64,000 nt of DNA from Taxawa tesnikishii (nom. ined.) (taxonomy: Eukaryota > Ascomycota > Dothideomycetes > Dothideales). The DNA lies in NCBI GenBank assembly GCA_030247885.1, contig JAPDRO010000001.1, forward strand, positions 2,294,001-2,358,000, in the 5' to 3' direction. The notes beneath the pieces were generated by a model. It had not been told where the DNA came from. It searched no databases and saw nothing but the letters and a program-made list of their open reading frames with translations. Every line of letters begins with the position of its first letter. Positions within the stretch are counted from its first letter, which is position 1. The translations under genes were made by a program, and so were the position numbers. Shown piece after piece: positions 22,855-35,576 of the stretch.

Positions 22855-25800
22855 TCAACCCGGCCGTCTGAACACTTCTACACCCAGCGTCGGCGTCTCG
22901 ACAAACTTATTTCCAGGGACGCCTTCGCCCTTTCTGCGTTCAAAGAACCCCTGGCACTCGCCGACGACGACCGTCCATTCAGCGAGAGCCCTGCCCGCAT
23001 ACTTGGATCGACTCTTGTCTGCCCCAACAGGCTGGACGCCGCGCATGGGCGTTTGCCCTGCCAAGTTAGTTTTGCCCGGCTGCGATTGCAGGAACAGCTG
23101 AGCCGGCATCGGAAGTCGTGGAGGGTATAGGCGCATGTTTCCAGGTGGGTTAGCCTGCAATTTCGGGTGGAATTCGAGAGAGAACTTGAAACTGAAGTTG
23201 CGATGCGTCGGAGCTTGCACTTCGGAGGGCGTGTTCGGTTCTCTCGCAGCAGATGCTCGAGCCCGGGGAACTCGGTTGTCGTCGGTTGCGGAGCGTACGA
23301 GCGTTGGCGTTCGTGTAAGCGCTGACGTGCTGGACGGGATGGGGCTGAAATCGTCCAGTGACGACGCCGTCGAGGCTCGGGAACCGAGACGAGAGGTGTT
23401 GCTGCGTGACTTGGACCGGTTCTTGGAAGTCCCCATCATATTGCGGAGGAAGCCCTTGAGCCCAGTTTCCTGCTCCTTCTCTTCGAGGCCGAAGTCGTTT
23501 GACGCTGACGAACTGGGCCGGGTGTCCATCTCAATCACTTGTGACAGAGTCGAATTTCGCTTCCAGGCCAGGCTCTCCACGGGAGCAGATGGCGTGGGCA
23601 GGATGCCATCGAACGAAAGGAAAGAGTTGGGTGGAACTTGCGTGTCAGTACGAACAATCAAGAGACGGCGTCCAGGAGCGGGGTGGCCAGGAGCGGTCGA
23701 TGGCGGCAGAGCATGCCTCAACTCAGCCTGTTCTCTTTGCCACATGAACGAGGACCAGACCGAGCGAAGGCGCTGATGAAGCGTCTCAAGGATTAGTCTG
23801 CACAAGTCAGCTAGGGCACCAACAGAGATGAATAGGCCACGAACGTATCGCCCTCGGACGCTTCGCCGTCATAACGCCCAACTCGCCAGCACAAAATTCG
23901 CATATAGTAAGCCCGCACCATGGGACACCAGTGGTTGAACGTCCGCTCGAAGACTTCTTTCTCAAGCAGAAAGCCCAAACAGAAGTCCGCCTTCCGGTCG
24001 GGATGGCAGATTACTGTAGTCCAGATGCTGTACAAGAAAGCATATAACCTGATTTCGGTCATTGTGTTTTGACTGCCGATCATCTTCTTGCAAACGTCTA
24101 ACCAGAAAGACGAGTCGATTAGGTGCTCCCATTAGGGCTGATAAGTTCGTAGCGAACCAAGATTAGCAGCGCTTCTTCGAGAAAATCGCAAAGGGTATAG
24201 CAAGCGGAGTGATCGTAGACGGATGTTCTCTTGGCGCATGCGTGCAACAGGTCAACGAAGGCTTCGGCAAACAAATGGCGGGCGACAGGGTGATCCGCAG
24301 CCCGATCTGACAAAAAGTCTCTTATTAGCATTATGAGGCGGTTCTCCGCCATTATCCGGATGGCATTAGCGGGGGTAAAGGTAAGGTCGATGCAACAGCA
24401 TCCGGGTCCGCAAGCAAGTCGTCAAACGTGGGTGAGTGATTATTCGGCGTGTCCTGATGAGGCTGAGCATCACGATGTATGGTGGAATCCAAGTTCACCA
24501 AGATCTGTGCGTGCACAAGTAGGAAACCCGGTACGCAGACTCGTTCCCGCTTCGATGTGCCGGTGGGGATGAAGTCTGTAACGAGTATGTGGTATTGTTT
24601 GACGAACGCATAGAAAAGGTCGCTTTCTCTGCCTGACCACCGCTCCAGCCAGTAGCCGTACCATTGAAAGTTTGCGGTCCCCAGAGGCAACGGCGCTGGG
24701 GTACGCAGAGTGCGCGTCATTTTCGAAAGAGAGGCGAAGCCAAGCTGCTGTACAGCTAGTGGGAATGCCGATACAATACTGGCTGAAGTCTCTCCAATGT
24801 TATCGAATCTGCGAACCCCGTTCTGTTCGAGGACTCTGCGCAGAGTATCCGCGGGCAGATCCCAGAGTCGCACCAGAACGTCCGCAATGCCGGGACAGAA
24901 GAAAAACGCGTAAGCGGATGCCTTTCCACAAAGGTCACCAGGCTTGCTGAGGCGTTTCGTAGAGACATCTTGTCCACGACGAACGCCATCTGCGCGTTCA
25001 AGTTCTGAATGAACATGTTCCGCACGTTGTGATGTACCGACTCGGCCAGAAACCCATCTCCATTGGACGCAAGCGAGGTAGTAGACTTATTCCGCAATGG
25101 AAGGACGTTCCTACGATTCAGTGGACAGAACGGCGATGGGGAAAGTCTCCACTCGGGCCTCTCCATGATACCAGAGAGACCATCCAGGATGGCGGGCCGG
25201 TCGGTCCCTGAGATGGATTGGTTGTTCCTTCCGTGCAACATCTCCAGCAGACCGGTCCACCATTTGTTAAGGATATTGGCGCGCCTGTCCAAATCTTCAG
25301 GGCGTAGAGCGTGGTTGGAGGGGTGGTTTGTGTAGTTACGGAGGAACGGCAAGAGCGACGACCTCACCACGTTGGCTTTGAAATTGCTCGACTTTGACTG
25401 GAATCTGTAACTAAGTGTCAGCGTTGGGGAAAATTCTGATTCGAACACTGTCTTACTTTGTATAGTCGCCGTCGAGTGATCTGAAAATAGTCCATAGTTC
25501 GTCCTTCTTCTTGTGCAGAGACAATGCAGCGAGATTGGGTACTTTCTCGCCGGACACAAGGCGCGGCACGGGTATGGCACGATCATTCTGGGTGCGAGAA
25601 TGCGACACGGGCAGTCTGTCCGTCGAGAAGGACTTTGGAATCGCAGGCATTGCCGGTCGAGGTACCGAAGCCTCCTCAGCGGCTTCAATGTGAGTTAGGG
25701 CGCTGACAGGCCGTGTACTCTTCTTCCGCAGAAGGGTCCCTTTCCGGCCGAGGAAGCTTTTGGACTGTTTCAGTTCTCCGACGGGCCTCTCATCGTCACG

Positions 25801-26481
25801 TTTCCTTGGTGCCGACTTTAGCTTGGTCTGGCCGACAGGTGGAGGCGAAGGAGCGGCTTCGGAGCCAACTTGATGCGGCCTAATTGTCCTCTCTTTCTTT
25901 GGCGGTGAGGGCGATCGGGAAGGAGTGGAGGGTCCATAGGAGATTCTGCGACTTAGTCTACGTGCGAACGATGTATTCGACAACCGGGTTCCTGAAGCCG
26001 ACTTTATTATCTTTGCCGAGTCGATGCTGGCTGTTCCACTGCCGCCCTTGACGGACGAATCTGTGCTGATGTCGTCCGAGCTGCCTTGCACGAAGCGAGA
26101 TACTGTGACCTTGGGACTCTTTTGCAATTGGGCAATCAGTTGTTGGGATATATCTGCAGGCGTTTTCGAGTCATCGACAGGCGTAGTCCACCCAGAGGAG
26201 TCGGGCGGGGAAGGGTCAGCGCTCTCTTCAGTAGAAGCGATCAGGTCCTCCTCGCAGAAGCTGCCCTTGATGGAGATGGGCAAACTGGCCGCGCTGTTGT
26301 ATGCCGAGTCCTTTGCGACGGGAAGGTAGGTGTAGCTGGCGCTTCGAGGAAAGTCTGCGTTTCGAGGGGTTGTAGATGCTTCCCTCATCGTCGCCACGCC
26401 GCTTTGTATGTCTGCTTCCCTCTCTTTCATTTCCGCAGGCGACCGTGTGTTGGTCACTCCTGCCGCCGAAGCCATCTCCAT
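22855..26481 (-). CDS. Large conserved fungal protein, DUF1765 family
   Basis: Protein of unknown biochemical function, 1176 aa after correction, with no signal peptide. The N-terminal third is Ser/Pro-rich and basic (RRLSRRISYGPSTPSRSPSP, SKSFLGRKGTLLRKK). The conserved helical core follows: FLRNYTNHPSNHALRPEDLD, ILNKWWTGLLEML, LWDLPADTLRRVLEQNGVRR, LGTANFQWYGYWLERWSGRE, FYAFVKQYHILVTDFIPTG and YAFLYSIWTTVICHPDRK. A Ser-rich segment precedes a C-terminal module (FSFKFSLEFHPKLQANPPGN, GRALAEWTVVVGECQGFFER). Introns at 25405-25456 and 23798-23844. The first true ATG is 26481. Three frame changes (AAA 24930-24932, five G 24371-24375, GG 24122-24123) each need one base. Confidence 0.87.
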
Positions 26482-27031
26482 ATCCGACCAATGTTTGTAC
26501 CCTCTTTGAGATTGTCGAAAGACCTCCTCTTCTCCAGGAGCGAGAAAGACCAGAACCAAAGGTGCTATCTGGCCGCAATGTCCATGGCTATAGGTTGGCG
26601 GCTTCTCAACGCGTGCCTAAGCGAATTGAAAATGTAGGGGTTCCCCGGGGGTGTTCGCAGTCCGGAAAGTTTGAGGCCTGCTCAAACCACTCGGCTTGTC
26701 GTGCGGTGCGGCCAGGGACTCTCTGTTTAAGTCGGGGCTGCGACGGGTCGTGGCTGTGGCTACTCAGCTACAGTGTGACGGCAAAGGATTATGCAGGTAA
26801 GAGGACGACTGCGCAATCACGCATGGCAGGCCTAGCAGTTTAGTGGGTGTCTTTCGTTCGTTCGTTCGGACCGCTGATGGGAGACCCGCTACCCAATCTC
26901 TGGCTCGGACGTTGTTGGTGCGTTATAGTGTACAGGGTTTGCTAGCATGGATGTCACGTTTCAGGTTGGCGATGCTTTCGGTGAGACGGTGCAGGGATAT
27001 GTGCAAAGGGAAACGATAACGCGGAAGGGGG

Positions 27032-27080
27032 CTTGCTGCTGCTGCCGCTGCTGATGCTGCTGCTGCTGATGCTGATGCTC
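27032..27080. repeat. Interrupted (CTG)n trinucleotide repeat
   Basis: About 49 bases of GCTGCTG interspersed with GATGCT units. On the minus strand it would read Gln/His- or Ser/Ile-rich, but no gene context is present. Confidence 0.9.
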
Positions 27081-27209
27081 AAGGAGTGGCCGATGACCTC
27101 TCCACGCCGCACAGGATACGCATACGGCGGGCGAGACCGCGTGTTGAGCACTACATCCATTACCTACGGCGGGATATAGTTTTGCAGAGCACGAACAGCC
27201 ACTCTATTT

Positions 27210-27764
27210 TTACTTCTGTTCGCGGACAGTAGACGGCTGGCGCTGGTGATGGCCCGGCGCTGGCCTTCTTCCGGCTGGCGCCCCTGACGGTGGACCGGAA
27301 CAGGTCAGCCCGAGACGCATTGCCGCTTGGCGAGCGCATTGCACTCGCGTCGTTAACTGTTCAAAGAGGCGCTCGTCCACTTCGGCCATTCGCAAGATGA
27401 GGCAAACGCCTTTGGGGCTTTTGGGGGTCTCGGGGCCTTTGGGGCCAGCGAACACGAGCTCTCCGCCGTGGTTGCGCCTTGGCTGCATCGTCCCGCCAGG
27501 GCATTCTGCCAAGTAGCTGCTCCTGCGCGCTTGCCACCGAGATGCTAGCCGTGCCGTCGAACTGCAAGCGTGCCTGCTCGTCGCAGTTTCAAGCATTGCG
27601 TGCCAGGCCTTCTGCACCCAAGCGGCACTAGACTTCAAGAGTCGCCGCCAACGCTGCCCTCGGAGGGCTGGTAGGGACCCACCCCGGCCCACGCTCATCA
27701 TATCGTCCACCTTCATCGAACCCTCCATGGCCAACAGGTGCCCTGAACGAGTGCATGATCCCAT
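27210..27764 (-). CDS. Doubtful ORF, 184 codons
   Basis: Begins with an ATG (27762-27764) and is the longest ATG-initiated frame in the gap. The translation is Ala/Arg/Gly-rich with no family-like block, membrane segment or signal peptide, and the region is GC-rich, which lengthens random frames. I list it only because nothing else explains this stretch; expression evidence would decide. Confidence 0.15.
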   Translation of the reverse strand: MGSCTRSGHLLAMEGSMKVDDMMSVGRGGSLPALRGQRWRRLLKSSAAWVQKAWHAMLETATSRHACSSTARLASRWQARRSSYLAECPGGTMQPRRNHGGELVFAGPKGPETPKSPKGVCLILRMAEVDERLFEQLTTRVQCARQAAMRLGLTCSGPPSGAPAGRRPAPGHHQRQPSTVREQK

Positions 27765-29037
27765 CCCAACTCTCTACAATCTCCCAAGCCCTTGGTATAG
27801 CAAGGTTGTTACGGCCTCATCTCCCTCCTCCAGAGAGCACAACCACACGGTCAGCAGCAATCGAGTGATGCGGCGAAACACACACAACCCGGGAAACCCC
27901 AGAGCTCCACACCACCCATGCTATACATGCATATCCATGCACGATCGGACTTTTATTGAAGAGTCTCCGCAAATGCAGATCTAGATAAAGAAGCAGTTGA
28001 GCGCCGCCAAGAGCATCCCCAACGCTGCCATTCCACTGCAAATTGTAGCTTATCTCGAACCTGTACCTGACTATGCCTTGGCCATTCCGTGCTCCGTAGC
28101 AGACCATCCCGACGAGTGGCACCAACGCTGTCCGGAACCCCAGCTTGGCACTGACAACGACATTCGCTCCGCCAAGCACGTGTTTTGGATATAGCCTTCA
28201 GTGGTCGAGTGCACAACGGTCGAGTGGAGGCTTCGGACCGCATTCCCTCCTCGACTTCTGTACGTGACCGTTCTTCGTCCGTTTGTCGGGTCCCTGTAGC
28301 GTATATAACGCCATGCACATCGATATGGTTGGGGGCCTGCATTGCGTTGGCTTGCAACCCCTGCTGGATCTGTCCCGCTCGTGCAGAAGATTCACGCTAT
28401 ACGTCGGACGTTGCTGACACTCTTCACGCGGATGGCACAGCTTGAGGGGTTGGTCTTGGTCGCTCTCCTGATACCGAAACCAATATAGTGCATGCTGTTG
28501 ATCTGCGCCCGTAGAAGAGCATTTTGCCGTGCCTCCGTCGTTGGTCAAACAGAACGCCAAGTGCTGCACATGTGTGGAAAGTACCGGGGCCGACGCGATT
28601 GTCTTCTGCGTGCGGCTCTGTCGTATGTTGTTGATGTCGCCTTCAAGACGGCAGTATGTTCGATCAAAGTGGCTGTTCTTAAGAGTGGGCGAGGCAAAAT
28701 AGTGCTGCCCCTAGAAAACAGTGAATCCAGAAAATCCTGCCAAGAACCTGTATATAGATATACCGTTTTGAGAGTTGGCTCCCTAGATATCGAAACTGAA
28801 CTTCAGATCACGACGAGTCCTGTACCACCATACTGTGACAGGTTCAAGCGAAGGTAGGGATATTGCTAGGATCAAGCGATCTTTTGGTCGTCCTGTTCCC
28901 AAGTGGTTCACTGTGCCGGCGTGTCTCCTCTCGCCACCACCCGCCATCGCAAACAGAGAACAGATCTAAATCACCAATCCTAGACGCCCTCGGACTTCCG
29001 GCAAACACATTTGCACGACCAAATATAATTTGGGAGG

Positions 29038-30405
29038 ATGGAGTCCGCATCCACAGCCGCCGTGCTTCTACTAAACTTAACCCCTCCGCTCTCGGTGGCA
29101 TAGACCTCCTCTCATTCACTACGACCCCTCGCTTCCAAGGCATCAAAAACCTCCCCAAGGGCTTCCACTTTGTCTTCACGGGCTCCACAGCCAGCTACTC
29201 CGTACGTCATGGCGCCTGGTTCTACGTTAGCAGCAACACCTCTATCTCCGGTCCGCCTGAGCTCTTCATCAAGAAATGGGACGCGTCAAAGGAAGAGTTG
29301 ATCGCAGAGGCCGACGCAGCAGAAATCTTGCGCTGGCGCGCAAACCTGGGCCAGATCTGGCGCGAGAGCCTGACGCCGTACCGACAAACGGCGTCCAAGG
29401 ACGGCGAGGACGTGCAGCAGGACAAGAACGACTGGGTGCAGCTGACCGACTGCATATCCGAGCCGCTGTTGACACGCATCCTGGGATCTACACCAGGCCA
29501 CTGGGCGCTGACGTCTGCCAGTTGCGCGGAGAGGGATATGGACGACATCCCTGGGTTGAATAGCGCGGCGACGAGCAGGATCTTGGCGGAGAAGGAACTG
29601 GGTTTCCTGCCTGTGGACCTGAAGCAGACGTGGCGAGCGGGCGCGACGGGCAGGGAACGGACAGACGCGGCGCAGGATCGATCGTGGGCGCTCGGCGAAC
29701 TGGCTGCGAACTGTTGCGCCGGTGGGGATTGGATGGAAGTGCTGGGAGAGCTGGAGTTTTGTTTCTTGATGGTTCTGACGCTGAACAACTACTCGTGTCT
29801 GGAGCAGTGGAAGCGCGTCTTGGAGCTCATGTTTACGTGCAAGGCAGCTGTGAACGAGCGGCCGCAGTTCTATAATCGTGCCGTGGCGACGCTCAAGATG
29901 CAGTTGCAGCACTGTCAGGACGTCGAGGGGGTTTGTTCGACTTGAGCGACGAAGGCGGAAACTTCCTCAAAAACCTGCTCGTACGCTTCCGGAAGGGGTT
30001 AGAGCAGCTGCCCGGGAACGCAAAGCAGGATGTCATGGACGAAGTGGAGGATCTTCAGGACTATCTCAAGGAGACGTACGGCTGGCAAATAGAGGGTGGT
30101 AAATTTGCGAGGACGGGCATGCTCGAGCTCGAAGATGGCGAACAGGTGGAAATGGATGTCACTGCCTACGACGAAGATGACGAAGAGGGCGAGTATGCCC
30201 TCAGATGGTTGATTTGTCTCCAGAACAGATGAGGATGCTGGGACTCACACACGGTGGCCCGAATGACAGCACAATCGCGCCGAAAAAGGTACCGCCAAAG
30301 ATGACTGGAGGTGCAATACAACAGCAAGTGGTCGAGGAGGACGACGATGACGACGGTGAAGAAGAAGAGACGATGGATCTTGACGAGATGGACGAACGCT
30401 ATTGA
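29038..30405 (+). CDS. AAR2: AAR2 splicing factor (U5 snRNP assembly)
   Basis: AAR2 binds Prp8 and chaperones U5 snRNP maturation in place of Brr2. No intron. The start MESASTAAVLLLNLTPPLSV leads into GIDLLSFTTTPRFQGIKNLP and GFHFVFTGSTASYSVRHGAW, the typical AAR2 N-domain. The C-domain shows ELEFCFLMVLTLNNYSCLEQ, KRVLELMFTCKAAV, and a tail with QMVDLSPEQMRMLGL and acidic runs (DDDDDGEEEE). The true ATG at 29038-29040 is hidden because the frame breaks after 20 codons at GG (29097-29098). Two more breaks are at five G (29927-29931) and three C (30198-30200). Adding one base at each gives 457 codons. It converges on VIP1, with stops 192 bases apart. Confidence 0.92.
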
Positions 30406-30596
30406 ACTGACCGCGTCCGAAAGCTCTGCGGTGGTCGTGGTCGAGCTGGAAGAACGATTGCATTGCTATCTATCCGGTCAAAAGTGGAAAGACTGCCATA
30501 CCCTGCCAAACATGTCCGCCTCCAACGACCGCCACAACCGTCTATTATATAACCTCTACGCCTTTCGCATATCCTACACACGGCATCTATATCGTC

Positions 30597-33500
30597 CTAA
30601 TGTGCTGGTGCGATCGGGCTTGCCTCAACGGTAGTCGTTCCCTCACCCGGAGCCTGCTGGGTCGCGAACGCATGGGGCAGCTTCTCGCTCAGATTGACAG
30701 CCAAGAAGCTCTTCGGCAGCTTCACAGTGTGGAATTTGGCCCTCAAAGTCTCGATAACCTCCTTCCAGTCAGCGTGAGGCGTCAGACTGCGTCTTGGTGC
30801 GTTTCCGATGCAATGCTTGCTGTCCAACTGTACATCGAGTGGATCGAATGTGTGACAGCCAGGGGAAATGGTGATACGGATGGAATAGTTAAACGAGCCT
30901 TCTGGTGGATCTGAATCGGAAGCCTCATTCTGCGACTCGTAGAGCTCGAAGCATATTTGAGACAGATAGTCGAGCTCTGGGATATCGTTGCGAGCAATCT
31001 TCGTCTGGATGCCGCCTTCGAGGATACAGTTCAGAAGCGTGTATATGTGCGATTCTTTGGTGAAGTAGATAAAAGACTTGGCGTCTTCTGCTGCTTGGAC
31101 TACAAGCACAAACTATTAGACGATTTGGGAACAAGACCGTGTGGACAAACTTACCTTCTTCCAAGTCCTTCACGATCTCCTTAAGCAACGGCAGGCTGGT
31201 CAGAAGACCGATCTCCAACTTCTCGCTGTTGAGCATGCCATATTCCTGCGGACCAATATAGTCGAACAACACCTTGGAAAAACGGTAAAGTTCTCTCAGT
31301 TTCTCCAGGCGTGCATCATTCTTGACCTTAGAATCTGTCGCACTGTCGTTGTTGCCCCTGAACAGTGAGAAATAAGACTCTTGATGACCGCCGCTGATTA
31401 CGGCCGAAGATGCTGGCTTCGAGGGAGCATTATCAGAGCGACGCCTGAAGCTCTTCCGATGCAGCCCGGATTGCTTCTCCTTTGATACAGCTGTTTCCTT
31501 GTTTGTGTTGCTGTCGGAGGCTAGGTTGTGCGTTCCATCAGAAAGCATAGCATCCCCTGCAGCATCCCTATGAGTTTGCTCAAACTCTTCTCTTGCAGCT
31601 TGGGAAGCCGTTCGCTCAAGGCCATTCTCAGCGGCCGAGTCCTCTTCGATCATGTCCGTGGCAGGCGTGAAGACCCATTCCAAAAATGATCGATTGTGCA
31701 GCGCATCAAATTTCATGGTGTCGTAGAGTTCGCTAACCTTGCTAGGATCGACCTTCTCGGCGTCCGTAAACTCCTTGAATAGCTTTTCCCACCGCTCTCG
31801 GAAGAGCTCTGCATCCTCGCCAGAGCACCAACGCCATTGGTCGGACGACATGCCAGATCCATTGGCACCTGGCGGACTCTTGATGTCTTTCAGCGAGTTC
31901 GCCGCCTCTGAGTCCGACTTGAGCTTTGTGAAATTATGGAGCATGACCCGGCGGTGAAACTTCATCAACTCGACAACGTTGCGTACAACGACGTAAGGCT
32001 CCGGAGTACCGTCTTTCGGCCATGCAAACTGCTCTGGAGCTTGCTTGCCTTGCCGCAAGAGCCCCTTGAGCTTCTTCTTGACTTTGTCCATCTCATCCTT
32101 GGCAGCGTTAGAATCGTCCAGAAGGTCCTTGCGAGTGGTTATGAAGTTTGAAGGAAGTTCCTGCTGGTCGAGGAAAGCGGTCGTGAAGAGCTGTGCGCTG
32201 GTTGTCACACGCCTCTCCGAAGACGTGAAGACAGAAACATCGTTCAGTGCCTCGCGGTTCATCAAGAGTAAGTCATTGCGCATGTTCTCACCGAGATCTC
32301 GAGCTTGATAACGCGCTGAGTGCGTAGGTTCGCCACCCCATTTCATGACAAGCTGAAGTTTGTCAAGTACGAGATTGTTCTCGGCAGCAGATATTCTAGA
32401 CAAGGTGACATCAGAGACGGACTCGCTCCTCTTGTGATCAATACCAGCGGGCCCTTTCTCGGCGACTGAATCCTTGGTCGATACTTTCTTGAGTTTGCCC
32501 TCTTGCTCTGAGAGTTCTGCAATAGCTTCAGGCGATAATTCTTCTTTCTTTGGCTTGCGGAACATGGGTTTGATCTGGACTTTGGTACCGGGCCAGGCGC
32601 CCTTCTTAGCCAAAGCATTGGAGAGTGTCTTGAGTTTGACCGGATCCTCGTCGCCTTCAGCCATTGCTCGCTGGACAGCTTCCTGAACGCTGTTGAGCGC
32701 AGCTTCACCGACAAGCAAAACCTCCTCTCTGTGGCCCTTGAGCAGGTCTACAAAGGGCTTCGTATGGAAAGTGAACTTGAACTTCTGCTTTGGCGTACGA
32801 TCTGCATGCCTTATGACTGCAACCATGCCTTTAAGCTTCCACTGCGACTTGGAAGCGGGCACTGGGACGGGTTGTTCGAGGTTGTCCGCGGATACTGACG
32901 GCCGTGAAGCGCGAATCTCGAGGTCCTCCTCTGAAAAAGCTGGTGGGGGCAGTATTTCGGATTGAGAAATCGGGATAGTAGGTGCTCGTGGCAGGGTTGA
33001 TGCTTTCTCAAAGCTAGGCGGAGAAGCGATCGGTGATGTAGTTCCAGACAAATCCGGCGACGCTGCTCCATGCTTACGATGAAGATGACCATGTCCTAAA
33101 TCCCTTAGCTTGGAAATTGAGGGAGAACGCAAAACCGATTTCAAAGCATTCCGGTGTCCGGAAACCGTACTCTTACGATGCATCTTGTCTCCCGTCTCTT
33201 CAACGTCAAGACCAAACACCTTATTCTCCAATCGTCTCTTCTCGTTGATGAACATGCTCTTCAGGATGCTTGCGCACTTGTCGTAGTAATCGTTGTTGTC
33301 CTTGACAAAACTCCAACCGTTCACGTCGATGACATAGCTTTTCTCTCCTGCTCTGAGTAAGTCAAACCCGCATACACGCTGACCAAACCCTTCAGCGATC
33401 CTAGCAGCCATTTCCGCTTCTTCCTTAGTCAGACTCGTCACGTAGCGTATTTCCTTGCCGTTGGGATTGCGCTTGACCAGGCCGTCTACAACAGGTGACT

Positions 33501-35177
33501 TTCTAGTCTCGGCATGGCAGTATTCTGTGCCAACCGTGTATGCCTTCACGTCTTCGGCGTTCTCCACTTTGAGGAATTGCTCATAGATGTAGCTGCTTTC
33601 CGGCTCTGTAATTGAGCGCGGTAGAGACAGTGATTCATCTCTTTCGGAGCTCTTGTTGTTGACTTTACGGAACAGCCTTCTGCCGCCTCCGCCTTGGCTC
33701 TTCGGATAATAAACGTGAATGTTGTGGTTTTCACCATCAGTCGGCTTTTCCACAAAAGGCTTGGTAAGCTTGACCCCGTTGACGCAAATGGTATCGTTGT
33801 CATCCAGCATCTCCACCTTTGGATTGGGCTGTGTGTCTTCCACCTGGTCAGTCAGAAGAGGAAACGTTAGTCCAGTCCGCTCGTGGAGTCGCTGTGCAAT
33901 TTCGGCAGACCGAAGCCTTGGTCCGCCGTCTCTGCTGACCTCTACCCGAAGAGGCGTAGGCACCTTCAGATGGTCAAGGATAGCCAGACATATCCTCCGA
34001 TCCCACAAGACTGTTTGCATGGGCAGGTCGTTGACACAGAACGGTTTCCGCAGTTTCGCATATGCGATAGCTTTGTCCAAGGGGAAGCCATCCGAGAAAA
34101 ACGATATAAGAAAGTCGCAAATAGGCCAGTTCTCCACTGCCTCATCAAGAATGACCTTGTCTCCAAAAACAATGACCTCAAACTCTCCTTTGGATATCAA
34201 TCGGTTCAGGATGTTTCGGCTTGGCTTGCTTCTAGCCTTGCTATCCAGCGCACACACTCCGATGATGCCTATTGGTGGGGTCTTCTCTTCCATGTTCTGA
34301 CTGCGATCGGTACTAGGGCTTGCGCTGGGCGGAACACCAATGCCACTCTGTCTCCGTGAATTTGGAGCGCGCCCGCGGGCAGTGTTCCCACGAAGTGTAG
34401 GCGGTCGGCTTGTGGGAGGGTTCAACTGTGTAGGTGTAGATGGCTGTGTAGGTGTCGAAACAGACGATGGATCGGATTGTGGGAGAAATTGGGAATCCTG
34501 TGTAAAGGCGCCAATGGAAGGTGAAAGCGCTCCATCCCGGCTTGCCGTGGTCACAGACAAAGCGGAAGTCGCTGTCGTACTGCCAACACTGCCTTCAGTC
34601 TTCGCTGTACTTCTGTCAGCGCGACTTTCTAATGCCTCAACCCCGAAAACTTACTGTCCGGTTCTGACCCAGCAACGGAGCTTGGCGCGCTGGTTATCGC
34701 GCCTCGAGCCCGATCATACAAGGCGTAACCCAAATTTGTGAAAGAAGAGAACGACATCCTATTGGACTCCATATCAGACTCTGGCCGTGGGAGTTGCACA
34801 GAAGCATCCGTATAGGAGCCAGTAGGGGAGACATTGCCTCTACGCATGGCTTCCAGCGTAGGCGTAGCTTCCGAGTCGTCTATTGCGGAGGTGTTCCTCA
34901 TTCTGTGACCCAGCTCTTGCAATTGCGCCGTGACTGAAAACTGACTGCTTTCCGAAGCTCTCGATGGGCGTCTAGGAGGAAGTTGCCTCGGGCCCAGCAT
35001 AGAAGAATGTGGCGGCATGCTAATGCTAGCCCTCCCAACATCACCGCTAGTAGTGTCTGCATCCGCTGAACGGCTCTTCTTTCCCAGGGAAGCGATTGAA
35101 GATGCAGCCGAGAGGTGGTGTGAGCTCCTCCTCGACCCGACACTCTCTGCACTGTCGGTGCGCTCTAGGGGCTCCAT
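30597..35177 (-). CDS. VIP1: Inositol hexakisphosphate/diphosphoinositol-pentakisphosphate kinase VIP1/Asp1
   Basis: PP-InsP5 kinase-phosphatase that makes 1-InsP7/InsP8 signalling molecules. 1491 aa in three exons (34655-35177, 31155-34604, 30597-31099) with no frame break. A Ser-rich N-terminal extension of about 280 residues precedes the ATP-grasp kinase domain (IGIIGVCALDSKARSKPSRN, FEVIVFGDKVILDEAVENWP, FVEKPTDGENHNIHVYYP, GQRVCGFDLLR, SYVIDVNGWSFVKDNNDYYD). The histidine-acid-phosphatase-like domain starts with GMVAVIRHADRTPKQKFKF, keeping the RHADRTPKQK signature, and ends near ITISPGCHTFDPLDVQL. Both introns are standard. It shares a 399-base divergent promoter with UTP21. Confidence 0.96.
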
Positions 35178-35576
35178 TGTGCTGTGGCTCCTTCTTTCTC
35201 GTATATATGAGGTACAAAGCGGGATGAAAAACGGTTGAAAAGTCTAAACGGACGATTCTCTTGTTACGGAAGCGAAGGAAAGGCTCAATGGCAGAGCATA
35301 GATCAGCGGACGACGGCAGAGCCTCTCAAACGCAGTAGAAAATACTCGTTTCTGCTTCTCGAAAACATCTCAGTAACTCGCCGTAGTGGGCAGTTTGCAT
35401 GTGACGTCGCTCGACGATAAAGAAAAGTCGGTTCGGGATTAGATCGAGCTAGATCTAATCAAGATAAGGGGATTCATTTGTTTCAATCGAGTGGCTTCTG
35501 CAGCTTCGTTAGCCGCATCGCGCTTTTTCTGTTCAAGAAAGCAGACGATATTGAAGACGTCCCATATTTGTCGGAC
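35178..35576. promoter_or_regulatory. Divergent promoter of VIP1 and UTP21
   Basis: Holds a CRE-like TGACGTC at about 35402-35408 and a perfect inverted repeat at 35437-35460 (arms GATTAGATC and GATCTAATC, spacer of six). Which gene these serve, if any, cannot be told from sequence. Confidence 0.5.
35437..35460. repeat. Perfect 9-bp inverted repeat in a shared promoter
   Basis: Arms GATTAGATC (35437-35445) and GATCTAATC (35452-35460) are exact reverse complements around GAGCTA. The centre lies about 130 bases upstream of the UTP21 ATG. A dimeric factor site is possible but unproven. Confidence 0.8.

Larger units (their letters stand above)
26482..29037. other. Gene-poor interval of 2.5 kb
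   Basis: The longest stretch without a recognised gene. It contains the promoters of the DUF1765 gene and AAR2, a CGTT tetramer run near 26850, a CTG-rich repeat at 27032-27080 and a 184-codon minus-strand frame at 27210-27764. No tRNA, transposase or reverse transcriptase signature was seen. Confidence 0.5.

Noticed and set aside
26482-26559. N-terminal extension of the DUF1765 protein
   Set aside because: The extended frame starts with TTG; the first ATG is at 26481.
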